This document shows positions 35,736 through 47,820 of a stretch of DNA of 64,000 nucleotides, piece by piece. The position numbers and the translations under genes were made by a program. Source of the DNA: Tetmemena sp. SeJ-2015 (lineage: Eukaryota > Ciliophora > Spirotrichea > Sporadotrichida > Oxytrichidae); assembly GCA_027382625.1 (NCBI GenBank), contig JAJKFJ010022766.1, forward strand, positions 1-64,000, written 5' to 3'. Positions within the stretch are counted from its first letter, which is position 1. Each line of letters opens with the position of its first letter. Below the pieces are notes generated by a model. It was not told where the DNA came from. It saw only the letters and a program-made list of their open reading frames with translations, and did no database searches.

Positions 35736-36080
35736 AGTGAGTGAGTGTATGTAGAATCATTAGAAAAATAAACAGAAGCTAGTTATCGAGAGTTTGAGGT
35801 TTTGCTTAGTTCTAAACATTATTTTATTCAAAGTAAAATAAAATGATGTCAATATCTAAAATATATTTAATAGCTAGCCTTTCTAATAACAATCAATCTT
35901 TCTATCTCATTTTTTAACATAATTTTATTTATATACTAAAATGTTCGATCAATAAATCAATGAATCCATAATTTATAAATTTATTATTTTTAGATGTAAA
36001 TAAAGATTATTAAATAAAATTAAAGTGTTTTTAATTTAAATTATAAAATTAATTATGACTTTAGCAATAATTAATTTATA

Positions 36081-37405
36081 ATGTCTTACTTATTGCCCCA
36101 CTTGGAGAATGGTTGGGAAGTTGATCAAGCCATTCTTTCTGAGGAAGATAGAGTAGTCTGCATTAGATTTGGACATGACTGGGATCCCACTTGCATGAAG
36201 ATGGATGAGGTGCTCTATAAATGCGCAGAGGAAGTTTAAAATTTCGCAGTAGTTTACCTGGTTGACATCTCTTAAGTTCCAGACTTCAACACAATGTAAG
36301 TTTATTTATTTTACATGCATCAGTTTGTTTTTTTGCAATTTCGATTAAGCGGAGAGTATCTGACAAATTCTGGATAATAATTTTAGTCATCCCAAAGAAT
36401 TAACTAGACTTACAAATTAATTTTTTTTGTTTAGGTACGAATTGTATGACCCATGCACAGTGATGTTCTTTTTCAGAAACAGACATATAATGGTAGATTT
36501 TGGAACTGGAAACAATAACAAGATGAATTGGGCACTTAATCTAGTCCTAATTTTATTGGATCATCGTGCTTTCTTATTAATTTAAATTAGGAGAATCAGT
36601 TTTTGAAATATTAAATTTAATTCACTATCTATCTTTAGTTTCACTACAAATTCTATTTAATTAATTTTCTTTAAACTTTTGACAGAAATTTCTTGTCCTA
36701 GATTTTAAACTTTGTTTCCTCAACATTTTTTATATATTTAAAGGAGATGCACCTTATTAGAGATTCTTTTATTGCTCTTACCTCAATTCCCTTGCTTAAT
36801 TTATCAAAGATTTTGGTTTATTTTGTTCTCAAAAGCTTTCATGAATTCATATACTCCTCTCAAAAAGTATTTTTCCTGCTCTTCTTTGTCTTCTATAAAG
36901 CAGATTGTGAGTTTAAATTTTAATTGCTTCCTTTAATTGACTATCTTTTTATCTCATGCAGAACTTAACTTTTTTCATTGTTTTCTCTCACCAATATTAT
37001 CTTTGTAGAAGGATCCTTTCAATTATGTGACTGTCCTTTATGAAAGATTTGAATTCCCTCTTTTAAGGTTACACTTTCTCCTCAGCTAATATATGCCACA
37101 CATCTATTTCATTCTTACGCTCACTCTACGTATAAATATATAGTTAATCATAATTCACCATTTGCGCCTTATAATCAACTTATTTAAAGTTTAATTAAGA
37201 CATTTTTTTACATCCGATGAGGAGAGAGAGTTTAGTAATTACCTACAAGTAGCTTTCTGTGATTTATTATTTTAAAATATATTTAATTCCAAAGGATAAT
37301 AAATAGGATATGATAGACATACTGGAGTCAGTCTACAGGGGAGCAAGGAAGGGAAAGGGTCTTGTTGTCTCTCCCAAAGACTTCTCTACAAAGTACAAAT
37401 ACTGA
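36081..37405 (+). CDS. DIB1: U5 snRNP 15 kDa protein Dib1/TXNL4A (Dim1), in MDSs
   Basis: A thioredoxin-fold spliceosomal protein of the U4/U6.U5 tri-snRNP, needed for pre-mRNA splicing in the nucleus. ATG at 36081 gives MSYLLPHLENGWEVDQAIL, then VVCIRFGHDWDPTCMKMDEV (the family's hallmark FGHDWDPTC), AVVYLVDISQVPDFNTM; after an interruption YELYDPCTVMFFFRNRHIM and FGTGNNNKMNWAL; after a 760 bp IES, DMIDILESVYRGARKGKG and PKDFSTKYKY-TGA. The length, about 140 codons, is typical of the family. Two Gln are TAA or TAG. Only the junction codons around WAL/DMI are uncertain by a residue or two. Confidence 0.95.
36296..36434 (+). other. insert in DIB1: intron (GT-AG) or IES with pointer GTA
   Basis: It starts GTAAGT and ends TTTAG, so a 139 nt intron fits. 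GTA also occurs at both edges, so an IES would give the same join (NTM-YELYD). It may be an intron containing an IES. Confidence 0.7.
36537..37296. other. large IES in DIB1, about 760 bp, probable pointer TAAT
   Basis: TAAT at 36537-36540 and 37297-37300 gives NWALNKQDMIDILE, close to the family pattern. TAATT further in gives a slightly longer join, so the pointer is provisional. The insert is coding-like on the minus strand. Confidence 0.65.
36640..37230 (-). CDS. coding-like DNA nested antisense in the DIB1 IES
   Basis: Inside the IES the minus strand carries charged, protein-like blocks: KREFKSFIKDSHIIERILLQ (about 37060), FIEDKEEQEKYFLRGVYEFM followed by KAFENKINQNL (about 36900-36800), and FDKLSKGIEVRAIKESLIRC (about 36810-36750). 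TAA/TAG read as Gln. Frames shift between blocks, so the segment would itself need processing. I do not recognise the protein; it may be part of another gene whose MDSs lie inside this IES. Confidence 0.45.
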
Positions 37406-37409
37406 AATA

Positions 37410-38510
37410 TACTCAACTTATAAGCATATCACTCTTAATTAATTTCTTAATTCACTACTTATTTAAAAATTTCTTAGTCTAAATTCTTAAATTTTATTTA
37501 ACCTTACTATAAAATTACATTTATAAATTCAATTGGAATAAGTAAATAATTCTATATTCAAATAGCATCATATTTACATATCCTAAAAGTAAAAAAAATA
37601 ATTAATTTTTGAAATAAACTTAAAAATTAAGAAGAACTATAAATGAGAACTCAGGTTTAAGATTTGCAAACTAAGCTATATATACTTATATTAATATAAA
37701 GTGTCAATACAAAGTGATTCATTTAAATCATATGAGATTACTCCTCATTTTAAGTGATTAGCTAACTACTCTATTTTTATAAGGAGATCTCATTTTAATA
37801 TTTCAATGGTGAGATATCTTAGTAAGCAGACTTAACTTAACAACATATCTTAATAGAATGCTACTCTGTGTCTTGCTCTTCCTATCCTCATTTATAGCAA
37901 AATTTTATTTGTTTTTAAGTTGCAATGAAATATAATTTTTTTAAATGCTCAATTAATTTTATATAGCATCTTTGGCAGACATTAATTTAATTTTTCCGTA
38001 TACTTAATTGAAGGAGTTCTTAACCAATAACTTTTCATCTATATCAATATAATCTAAAGTTTACAAAATACATATCAAAAAAATAAAATTTGCAAGATTC
38101 CTTGTTGCTTAAAATAATAGAAAATATCTGACCAAACAAGATTATTTATTAAAATAGTATAGTTTCAATTTTATTGCAAATATCATAATCTCTATCGATA
38201 TGTAGCATTCATTGTTCGAAAACTTATCAAAATAAATTTAATCTTTATTTATTTAGATATCTCTCAGAAGATATATGTCTAAATATGTTGTGATAATTTT
38301 TCTATAGTTACAATATCAAATTTTTACTTTACTCTTATCGCTTATAATTAAGAATAGATGGTTTCCACACAAAATTTGTAATAATATAGCTAAGAGCTTA
38401 ATGTAAAATAATTGACACTCGTAAGATATATATTTTTAGAGGAAAGAATGAAGCTGAATATTATAGATATATGCGTTTAATTAATTTTTAATGTATGTTG
38501 ACTTCTTTCT
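37410..38510. other. AT-rich spacer
   Basis: AT-rich with no convincing coding block or RNA gene on either strand. Confidence 0.5.
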
Positions 38511-38519
38511 GCCTCCACA

Positions 38520-38832
38520 TTATCACAGTTCAAGAGACTTTTGATGATGAGACTACTGATTTTAGAAAACATAAGTAAAATAGGGCGTCTGCATTCAAGT
38601 GTAAGGAAAAGGAAATTTTATAATGTTTTTAGAAAATGATATTGTAGAGTATGTTAATAATGAGATCAGTTAAGAAAGGTAAGTTAAGGAGCAAAGTCCC
38701 AAAAATCTAAAAGAGTATTTCAGCATTAATCAAGCAACTGAATTAACAGACCTCCACTTAGCTGGAGACACCCTACTTTTCCTCTAGCTTTCGAAAAACA
38801 GCATTCTAGTCACCTAAAGACACTTGCACTGA
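38520..38832 (+). CDS. hypothetical protein, C-terminal MDSs
   Basis: Two plus-strand blocks in different frames: QETFDDETTDFRKHKQNRAS with FKCKEKEIL (38530-38625), then FLENDIVEYVNNEISQERQ through YFSINQATELTDLHLAGDTL and SILVTQRHLH-TGA (38625-38832). Acidic and Gln-rich with TAA/TAG as Gln. An IES or frame error lies near 38620. The 5' part was not found upstream within the AT-rich spacer. Family not recognised. Confidence 0.5.
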
Positions 38833-39539
38833 GATAATGGGGAGCTGGAAAGAAATCAATATACATTAAAAATTAATTTAATACCTACATTGTTAAAATT
38901 CTTCGAAGTGTCAACGATTTTGCGATAAGTTCTTATGTTCATTAATTTATTGGAATTTTATGTCAAATCGATTGGAGCATGATTACCTAACTTAAAATGG
39001 AGAAATATGAGCTTCTTAAATAATTCGTAATTTTAGTTTGCAAAACTACTATTATTTAGGTTAAATAAATTGATCCATAAGAACTTATCTTTGTTTATAA
39101 GCTTAGATAGCATAGCTACATTTTAATAATACATTTATTCTTAATTAAAATAAAAGCAAGGATATTCTACAGGAATCTATTCTCACCTGAATTTAAAGCT
39201 CAATCAAAACTCAAAATTATACAGAGACTGTCCTGATCATGATATTTACGCAAATTCATTTTAGCCTTCTCCTCTAATTAATTTAAAGCATGAAAACTAT
39301 AATAGATTTATAAGTATTTTTAATATTCTAGTCAGCTTAAAATTTTAAATGCATTTTTAAAACAATTTAATTCAATAAATGGAATTATGTAATTAAAGAA
39401 TTAAGAGGAATTAAGAAATAACTCAGCAGTGTACAATTAAAACAAGATCGTAGCATGCACAACAGCAACTTCTAAACGCCTGTAAGTCAATTACCTAAAT
39501 AAATTAGTGATCACACATTGCTCTCTTGAAGAGATAGAG

Positions 39540-40100
39540 TTAAACTAATGTAGCATTCCACTTTTCGACTCCCATTTGGCTCTCAATCTGAAACTGCAAG
39601 CTACACCTGAGCGTTAAAAATTTTGGCGTTGATAAGAAAAAATCAGAGCAGTCTTACCAATTTTCATAACCAGTATAAATCCTTTGTGTTAGGCTATCAC
39701 AATTAAGTTAAATAGGCAATGCATATCCACACCCTCAAATGTAGCGTCTGAGTGTACTACATACAGCATACTTTTACTCCAAATCCACCGGATTCTCTTA
39801 AAGTTTTCACCACAAAAATTGCTTTTTATTAGGATCCCAAAACTCCTTTAATGTGATTCACTAGTCTAGGGTCAACTAGCTACTGTTTAGAACGTAGCGC
39901 AATTCTCGAAATGTTTTTGGGTTTGGCAAAAACCCTGCACTCCTCTATTAGACACACCACTTACCACGGAGTAGTAAACTATATCGCCTCCAAGGGGAAT
40001 AAACGCAAAGTGACAAAAGCATTGATTAATGACCTGCTAATCTCCCTACTCCTTCCAAGTCGATTTTGGTACTAGTTACTGGTCGTAAATTTTAACTTTC
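39540..40100 (+). CDS. possible diverged copy of the 41 kb / 52 kb gene family
   Basis: This richer-GC block shares short nucleotide matches in the same order with 41.7-41.95 kb and 52.2-52.75 kb, for example AATAAACGCAAA then ATTAATGACC and TTTTGGTAC near 40000-40070. A plus frame reads SKGNKRKVTKALINDLLISL. The minus strand also has a long open frame with plausible composition (SKSMLYVVHSDATFEGVDMH), so strand and coding status are uncertain. Confidence 0.3.
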
Positions 40101-41059
40101 TAATTTAATATATAATTCAAATTATTAAAGGACTTGTAATATTAAATTTTAATTCAAATAATTTTTAAACTTGATTTTGTTTAATTTCTATAAATATAGC
40201 ATAATAGATAGTGAGTTTTATATTTTAGGATAGAATTCTTACCAATTTTAAAATAAAAATATAAAAATGACAGAATTTTTGATCAATACCAATACAGTTC
40301 AATTTGAGAATATTGAAATGTAGAATTAGTAAGCTAAAAATATAAATTAATTAATTGCCTTAGTTGTAAAAAGTTTAAAACATAATAAAAATAAAATTAT
40401 AAAACATTTACTTTACTTGTTTAAGTAAAATTTTTGTTTAAAATCATAAATTTAACTTACATTTTAGAGTGACAAATATTTTCTCTTTTGTCATCAGCCA
40501 CACTAAGACTGGATAAGCTATTTTTAATACTCCTTATTAAACTCTAATTAAATATCTGTTGTCGTTCTTTTAATGTATACTTTCTTTTTTAGGAACCAAT
40601 TCTGCTAAATGATTTTGATAATAACGAAACCTTATCGTTGGTGTCAAATCAGATCTAATCTAATAATCTTAGTGACGACAACCTAATAGTCGTATTTAGC
40701 TATCTAGAGCATAGATTTATAGTTAAACTCCAAATACTTTGCAGAAGCACTTACAAAGTAATAGTTCCATCTATAATACATTCTTCAAAAATAAAAACAC
40801 AAAAAAGTATGTTCATTCCCATTCCCTCCTCAAAGCTATTTCAACTTTCAGACACTACAAGCTTTCAATGGAAAGAAACACAACTTATTTTAGATAGCTC
40901 ATTAAAAGAACTTTAAATTTTATATTTTTAAAACGTCAAAATATTACCAATAGTCAGTTTAGGTTCAAATCATATTGGCAAAAAATTGTGTAGACTAATG
41001 AAAGATTTAGTCATTTTATTTACTTATTATATTTAATATTTTAATAAATTTTAAAATAG

Positions 41060-43794
41060 AAAAGCCAGTCATCACCAAATTATGGGCAGCCTGTTGGTTC
41101 AGATGAGAGAGTTATTTTTTCCATCGAATAACCACATGATGAATACTGTAGAGTATTTTTATTGTGACTACTTAGGCTATTATTAGCCTTTAAATTATGA
41201 GAAATTATATTATTCTAAAGTAAATTATCCTGACTCTCCTTTAGTTCCGCCTCTCCAAGGATAGGAGTGCATAGAAGGAGTAAAGCTACTAAGATATAAA
41301 TACTAATTTACGAGCGTGCCATTAATGAATATGTCTAGAATAATCATTTAAAAGAACACAGCTCAGGACCACCGGCCACTTTAACATACCATTTCGATCA
41401 AGAAGGAGCACTCAATCTGATGGGCACCTTCTCAAAAAAATTTATGACATCCTGCCTCTGGCTAGACACGCTAAGCCCATATTCTGTTGTTGATGGCCTA
41501 GAGATGAAAAATGATCTTTATCTTCTAGACGGTATAGAAAAATTCCATGTATTAGATGAAATTAAGATAAAATAGAATATAATAATGTCAGCCTTCAATA
41601 GTGAAATAATATCTCCTCAAAATAAGGGAAAAGCATGTCAAATTAGCTTTTAAACAAAATAACAAAAATAATCTGTACCTTTAAGTTCCCTTTCCAATTC
41701 TACCATTATCATTATTACTCCTTGCGGGCCTTACTATCCATATAGAGCATATGATTAATCTAGGGAAAGGATAAACTTGGGAACTAATGTTCTTCTCACA
41801 GGGTTTCAGGGCTCACTTAATCTAGCAAACTTTTTAATTAAATAATATAAAGTATTCATCCACAAATTTCAAATTTAAATAGATCGTTTTAAAGGAGATA
41901 AACGCAAAAACATGGTCGTTGATGAATTACCGGTGAATCTTCATACCTTACTGAAAGCCAGTCTTCTCTCTAAATTTAATAATTAACATATTCTACTTTA
42001 ATTATTCTTTTTGCTTGACTATTCTAATAATCAGGATGGTAGTCAAAAATAATTATTAATTCAAATGAATGGGAAACAATTCTAAACTAGATTAAATGAA
42101 TATAATTTCATATTTAAATCTCTTCTTTCTTTAGACTATTTGAAAGATTAATGAAGCTCAGAATCTGAATATCAGACTAACTGTAAGTTTAATGGAGTTT
42201 CTGGAATAGACTGATAAATTATCAAACTAGTTATTTATATAAGGTAGTTCGAGAAATATGGACCTATTAAAACTTTAATTGCAAGCGAGACAAGATCTCA
42301 CGAGCTGATTGCTCTCCATAGGAAGTGATCATTGCGCTAACAAGTCCGAGAGTACAATGGCGTTCAATCTCTATCCTGCGGGCTTCGATACCTTGATAGG
42401 CCAAAGACCATCAGAATGCTGTGGTTACTCGATTCCTAGAACTGAAATCTCTCACAAGTAGGGCATTGAGGAATTGGATATAGCCTCAGTAATGGTGGAA
42501 GAAGCGACTGTAGCAGGATGGCAAAGTTTAAAGTAAATAGCATGCTTGAGTTTAATTGTTGGAGGTCCTCCCCTATTTTCTTTCTATTACTCAAAAAGTC
42601 AGATAAATAACTGCAATTAATTTGTCTACTCTCAAAATTAAGCTTCACATTTATTTATAACTAATTCTTAATATTTTTGTCTAACACCCAGATTTTTAGA
42701 ATAATAAATAATATGAATAGAACTATTCAATAACCTTTCCGTTGTGAATTTTATAACTAAATATTACCTACAAAATTTAATGCATTTATTAATTTTAAGA
42801 AAGAAAATGTTTAGTAGTTAAATTTTAAGCTTAATTAAAATAAGAAGTAAAACATATAAATATGTGAATTATATAATAATTGCCTATTAAGGAATTAAGT
42901 GAATGAAATTTAATAAATTATTGAACTAAATTATTAATTGTTTTTAGAAAGAGAAATTTATTTGATAGGAGGCGTCAAAACAAAGAAATCTACCGCGAAA
43001 TGTTTTAAAATTGACTTGAGAAATTACACTTTATCACCAATCAAATCCCTTCTTTAGCAAAGATTTAAATATTTATATGAATTAATAATGATATGGACAA
43101 GGAGTCTGTTTTATAAATAATCACATCTATGCCATTGGAGGAGTGCAAAACATATTTAGAATAAAATTTTATAAAAACAATGATTGCCCTTTGAAACACT
43201 GTGAGAGATACGACATCATTAAGAACGAATGGGAACTTATTCCATTTCTTCCATGAGAATGTTTCTCAATGCATTTATAGATTTTCAAAGGCACGCTAAT
43301 TTACTCAATTAATTTATATTATTGCAATTGGAGGAATATACAGTCATGCCTAATCCCATTCTAATTAAGAGCTGATCTTTAGATTGGATGCATCAAAAAT
43401 TGAATTGAAATAGGATGTCTAATGGGAGGAATTCAATGTTGTTTCAGATCAACCTTAGGGATGCCAATTTATTTTAAAATATGGAGTTATTGTACTCCAC
43501 AAAGAGCAATAAGATGATGAAGACAAGTTGATTATATTTGGAGGAGTGAGCTACTTTGATTCACTTATGCGATCAGTATCAATTTTATCATTAAATCATC
43601 AAGATATGGATAGAAGCTAAAAAGTTACTCTTCCCACTGATTCTATGGACAAAGAAGATAGAATTTACTACAACTATTATTCATATAAATCATAATATTT
43701 TACTCATAACTTTGAATTTAAAGTTAAATCTTATGAATTAAAGATTTAGATAAATTGAGTAATTAATAAGATTCTGTCTTTTTCTTCAGACTGA
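41060..43794 (+). CDS. kelch-repeat protein, in MDSs
   Basis: Several kelch-type beta-propeller repeats appear in order on the plus strand: SYSVVDGLEMKNDLYLLDG-like sequence near 41490-41560, SLIVGGPPLFSFYYSK (about 42555), LIGGVKTKKSTAKCFKIDL (about 42965), HIYAIGGV...CERYDIIKNEWELIPFLP (about 43125-43250), YIIAIGGIYSHAQSH (about 43320), and LIIFGGVSYFDSLMRSVSIL (about 43530-43580). The diglycine-hydrophobic plus Tyr/Trp pattern is diagnostic of kelch. The N-terminal part (GQPVGSDERVIFSIE near 41085) is not recognised. It ends KIQILSFSSD-TGA at 43792-43794 if the small IES at 43748 is removed. Interruptions between repeats are presumed IESs. Probable scaffold or adaptor role, inferred from family. 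Confidence 0.75.
43748..43768. other. IES, 21 bp, pointer AGAT
   Basis: AGAT is at 43748-43751 and 43769-43772. Excision extends the kelch frame by a few codons beyond a TGA to a new TGA. Moderate support only, as it is at the very C terminus. Confidence 0.5.
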
Positions 43795-43799
43795 AAAGC

Positions 43800-44880
43800 A
43801 ACACGCAAACTAATTTAGGAGCAAGTAGAATTTACAATATTTTACTGAATACCCCAATCCCCACTCATTCGTCTCTTACCTATCCAACAAAAAGCCCAAA
43901 AACTAGTCAAAGATTAATGATTGTAGTAACACAAAAAATTGAATATATCATAGATAATCTAATTCACTAAGCTGAAACCTTAAGTGGAATGACCAGGAAT
44001 GGCTTAGCATAACAACTCAAATTAGGCATTAGTTAGGTTAGGAATTGCAATGGTCTTTCAATCTGACTCATTAAATCTTTTATATTTTTAACCCTACTAT
44101 TTTTCCTAATAAGCCTTCATAAAAAAGAAAGAGAGATTAACAACTTCATAGGGATAACTTGGGAAATACATTTTTTCTCTCTGTGTTTTCAAGTTACAAC
44201 AAGATATGCATAATCTGTTTAAATTATAGATGAATTACAGGCACTATAAATTATTTTACTCTATTTGCTTTACTCAGAGTAAAATAATTTTCTAACCTTC
44301 ACAATTTCTTTTTAAAATACATGAATATATTTAAACTTGCCAAAATCTAAATTATTGTAAAAAAAAGTATATTACTATATTAAGGTGAACATTAATATTT
44401 TTTATAAGAAATATTTTCAAATTATTTATCAATAACACTTTTCAGTAACACCATAACAAGTTTAAAAATATTTCCCCCTTGTATTGCTATTTTATTTTAC
44501 AAAAGAGTATTATTTTGCTCACTTTATCTTTTTATCTTATATTAATTTAAAAATATATTTGATTCTTGAAATAATAGAATTAAAATTATTATGAATAATT
44601 GAAACATATTGTTGTTTATATAGTTTATTATAATTTAAGATTCTCTATAAATTGAATAAGCAAAGAAGCTCTTGAGAATCATGAAAAAGAAGATGATTTG
44701 TACTTGATGATGGGAAGATATTATTTGCATCTAGTGAGCTAATTAATTTTATAATTTATTAGCCTTACTTAGAAGAGAGTGATATATTAAGACGCATATT
44801 CTGGCTATTACCCAATCTAACCCCAAATTCTTAATATACGCTTCTAAATATAAGTTTTATATATAAATTTTTTATTATTT
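43800..44880. other. spacer with one possible coding stretch
   Basis: 43795-43940 is open on the plus strand with polar composition (EYPNPHSFVSYLSNKKPKN), perhaps another MDS. The remainder to 44880 is AT-rich with nothing recognised. Confidence 0.4.
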
Positions 44881-44899
44881 AACAAATTAGTTTGTAGAT

Positions 44900-45850
44900 A
44901 TTTGTTAGCCATGAAAATAATGAAATTTTACTATTTTCATAAATTTCCTGATACTAATTCCTCTTGCTAGTAAAACAGAGGATTTTTCTTTGCAAGATTG
45001 TCCAGCATTTATCATATTCTTTAAATATAAAACCTTTTGGTGGCAGATTTGAAGTCCCTTGAATTGTGCCAGAAGCTGCAATTGGCAAAATTTTATCAGA
45101 TAAATACCACTAACAGTTAACATGGTATAATATTTAGTCCGCCTAAACCTCTTCATCTAAATTAAAAGGATTTCCTAAACAGATATCACGAATGGTAATA
45201 AGGAAAGATAATGTGGAAAGATCTTCATAGGAGTCCTAATTTCTCTACTTCTTTAAGGTGAATTCATTTTTTATCAAATTGTCTAAAAGCTATTAACCTG
45301 CTACTTCCATTTTCATTTAAAATTTAATCAGCAATTGGATTTATAAATCACTAATTTAATTTCAGATTCAACTTTATAAAACTAATTATAAATATTAATT
45401 TTTTAGAAATCTATTTCCAATATAACGAAATTTGGAGATTCCTTACACTAAATTTTTTAATTTATATAATATTTTAAAAGAAGGCAGTATTCTGAAACCT
45501 TAACTAAGTTCCAGTAAAACTCAATGCCGTTGAACTCTGGCGAGTATGGAACATTAAAAACAGGAGTGATGTTCAACTCAGCGTATGCCTTCTTCGCTTC
45601 CTTTGTCTTGTGTAAGCTGAGGTTGTCAACGAGTAGAACGATCTCACCGTCTGTGATCTTCTCTCTGAGCTTCTTAAGGAACGCAACATACTGCTCTCGC
45701 TTGATAGAGCGAGGATGAAGGACATAAGCTTCTTCAGTCTTCGCTGCAACCTTAAAACTTAAAAAATAATAAACGTGGAGCAAGTGACAAGAACAAGAAA
45801 GGTGTCTCTCCCTATCAATAAAGGCTCATCTTTCTAGCAAATTAAAATAA
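44900..45850 (-). CDS. DD34E transposase gene (Tc1/mariner-IS630 type), interrupted by IESs
   Basis: The core block 45485-45757 on the minus strand reads AAKTEEAYVLHPRSIKREQY, then EIVLLVDNLSLHKTKEAKK and PVFNVPYSPEFNGIEFYW. VDN and NGIE are the second and third acidic residues of the RNase H-like DDE domain; 34 residues separate D from E, as in Tc1-type enzymes. Upstream (45830-45770) DEPLLIGRDTFLVLVTCSTF could carry the first Asp, joining the core by a 17 bp IES with pointer TAAA. Downstream blocks (RFRRTKYYTMLTV near 45150; FIFKEYDKCWTIL near 45010) may be the C terminus. DNA cleavage and joining is the family role; activity here is unknown. Confidence 0.7.
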
Positions 45851-46468
45851 TATTTAAATTACGATTGTTTTTCTGTACTTTTTTGACATCTTAAAAAATA
45901 TGATTAACCTCTTGGGAAAGGAAATAACTTTTATGATAACAATATCTAGATGATACTTTCATCATCCTCTGCTATTATTAGTTTTGAAAGAAAACTAAAC
46001 TGCAGTTGAGACAGAAGCGGTGTTCTTTATTATCACGACATACTTGTCTTGGATGAGCCAGCGACCAATTTAAATATATTAAAAGGATCAATTAAATTAC
46101 CGCATAATTTTTGAAGTTGGATAGAGAGGTGTAGCTTTTGTTGAATAAAATTGTTGATCATTGATTATTTAATCCCTTGTAATAAAAATAACTCAGATTT
46201 ATTAAATTTAATTATATTTATATCATTATTATTTTAGAATAAACTTAATAGAGACTATATCTTAAATAATTGGAATTTATTTAATCATTTATTTCTTCAG
46301 AACTGATCTAGCATTCGAATAAAAAAAATGATTTATTGAGAAATCTATTTTAATGCTTTTTAATTATAAATATTTGTAAGTATTTCAATATGAGTACAGA
46401 GTAATTTAGTATGGAGCTAGCTCAAAGTTTTTTCTTTTAAAGAGGACTTGCTCATAATTATTATACGT

Positions 46469-46832
46469 TCAGCACCGATTTTTCAAAAACTTTTCAGTCT
46501 CCTTCTGTTAGGACTGGATGAACGAGGACGAAGCTCTTGCCATCTGTGTTAAAACTTGATACTGTAAGCTTTCCTTGTCGGCAGATTATTGCTAGAAAAA
46601 ATAAAGAAACGGTAATTTTAGTTTATTAAATCCCACAATTGTAGGGAAATTTATGGATCTTAACATGCCAATAATTAATTAATTTGAAGCCACATCTCTA
46701 AAGTTTAGTAAAAAGACTAAAAGCAGAGGCTACTTACTTGACAAGCTGGCTTCCTTGCCAGTAGTCAATAATCGGGGCTGAACGGAGAATATAAACTTAT
46801 TCAAAAGCTCTATTACTGAGATTAAAGTGCAT
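46469..46832 (-). CDS. small hypothetical protein (about 66 aa) with one IES
   Basis: ATG at 46832 opens MHFNLSNRAFEQVYILRSAP and IIDYWQGSQLVK; after removing the 163 bp insert the frame continues ESLQYQVLTQMARASSSFIQ, SQQKETEKFLKNRC and TGA at 46469-46471. Three Gln are TAA/TAG. Without the excision the second part is read in a frame that stops early. Probably complete and soluble; the ATG could be internal to a longer gene. Family not recognised. Confidence 0.6.
46574..46736. other. IES, 163 bp, pointer CTTG
   Basis: CTTG is at 46574-46577 and 46737-46740. The join gives GSQLVKESLQYQVLTQ in the small gene on the minus strand. Confidence 0.7.
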
Positions 46833-46839
46833 GAGAGTC

Positions 46840-47820
46840 GATAAAAAGCTTTCTATTTATAAAATAGAAATTGTAGCTCATCTATTTCTATCCATACTAT
46901 ATATCATTTTCCTTCAGTGCTCTATCTTGACATATTCATTATGTATAGATATCTATTCCTACATCATTTGGGTTTTAATGATGGAACGAGAGAATCTAAC
47001 TGAAGAATATAATTAGTTTTACAATCCTTACCCTAATCTATAATTAATCTTAATTTAATTCTACTTAAGAATATAAAGAAAATAGTCTAAGCATAGTCGA
47101 AATAGAAAGCAAAATAAATACAAGAGATAAATATTAATTTATCATATTTATACTTTTTAATTTTAAATGGCTTTTATTCTCATTCCATCCCCTCATTTTT
47201 GAGTGCAAGCTTCCTTAGCTGCTCAGTTGTTTTTGTTATTTTATGCAATACTCATATTAGGGTATCTGTCTGCCTTCTAATTTGAGTAACTGTTTTAATT
47301 TTAATTTTTTCATACTTCGTTGTATTTAGAACACTTTCACACCTTGGTCTCTGTTGTAGTTTCATAAAAAAAAGTATTTGATAGTCAAAATACTCTCTTT
47401 CAACTAACTTCAAGGAGTGTAAAGTCAGTTTTCATTCATCAAGTAAGAAGGCAGAGAGAGAGAGAGATCATAGTTTTGAATATTGCTTTAGGGAAACAAA
47501 GATTGACTTAGAATCTTACACTTAAATGAAAATAAAATTCGAATAATAGTCAATAAAACTTAAATACTTTTCAATATATTATATGTATCTCTTGTCCCTG
47601 GTCTCTGATATTCAGCCCTTGTATTTTTATTGCTTTGTATTTCTACTATTTTTTAAATTATTTTTTGTAGTATTTTTATTACTATTATTATTATTAAGAA
47701 TATTTTTTATTATTTTTTTATTTATTAAAATCTGGAAAATTATTATTTGGAGGACGACAATGAGTTGGATATAGAATGAGTACAACTAAAAGAATTAAAA
47801 TTATTAATTTAAATTTCAGC
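46840..47820. other. AT-rich spacer
   Basis: No convincing gene. Plus-strand open frames at 46831-47016 and 47583-47774 are Phe/Leu/Ile strings typical of translated T-rich DNA. A short GAGA run is at 47451-47467. Confidence 0.5.

Noticed and set aside
46020..46070. ABC-ATPase Walker B-like LVLDEPATNLN on the plus strand
   Set aside because: No Walker A, signature motif or H-loop in any plus frame nearby; the frame has a TGA just upstream, and the region lies beside a minus-strand transposase.
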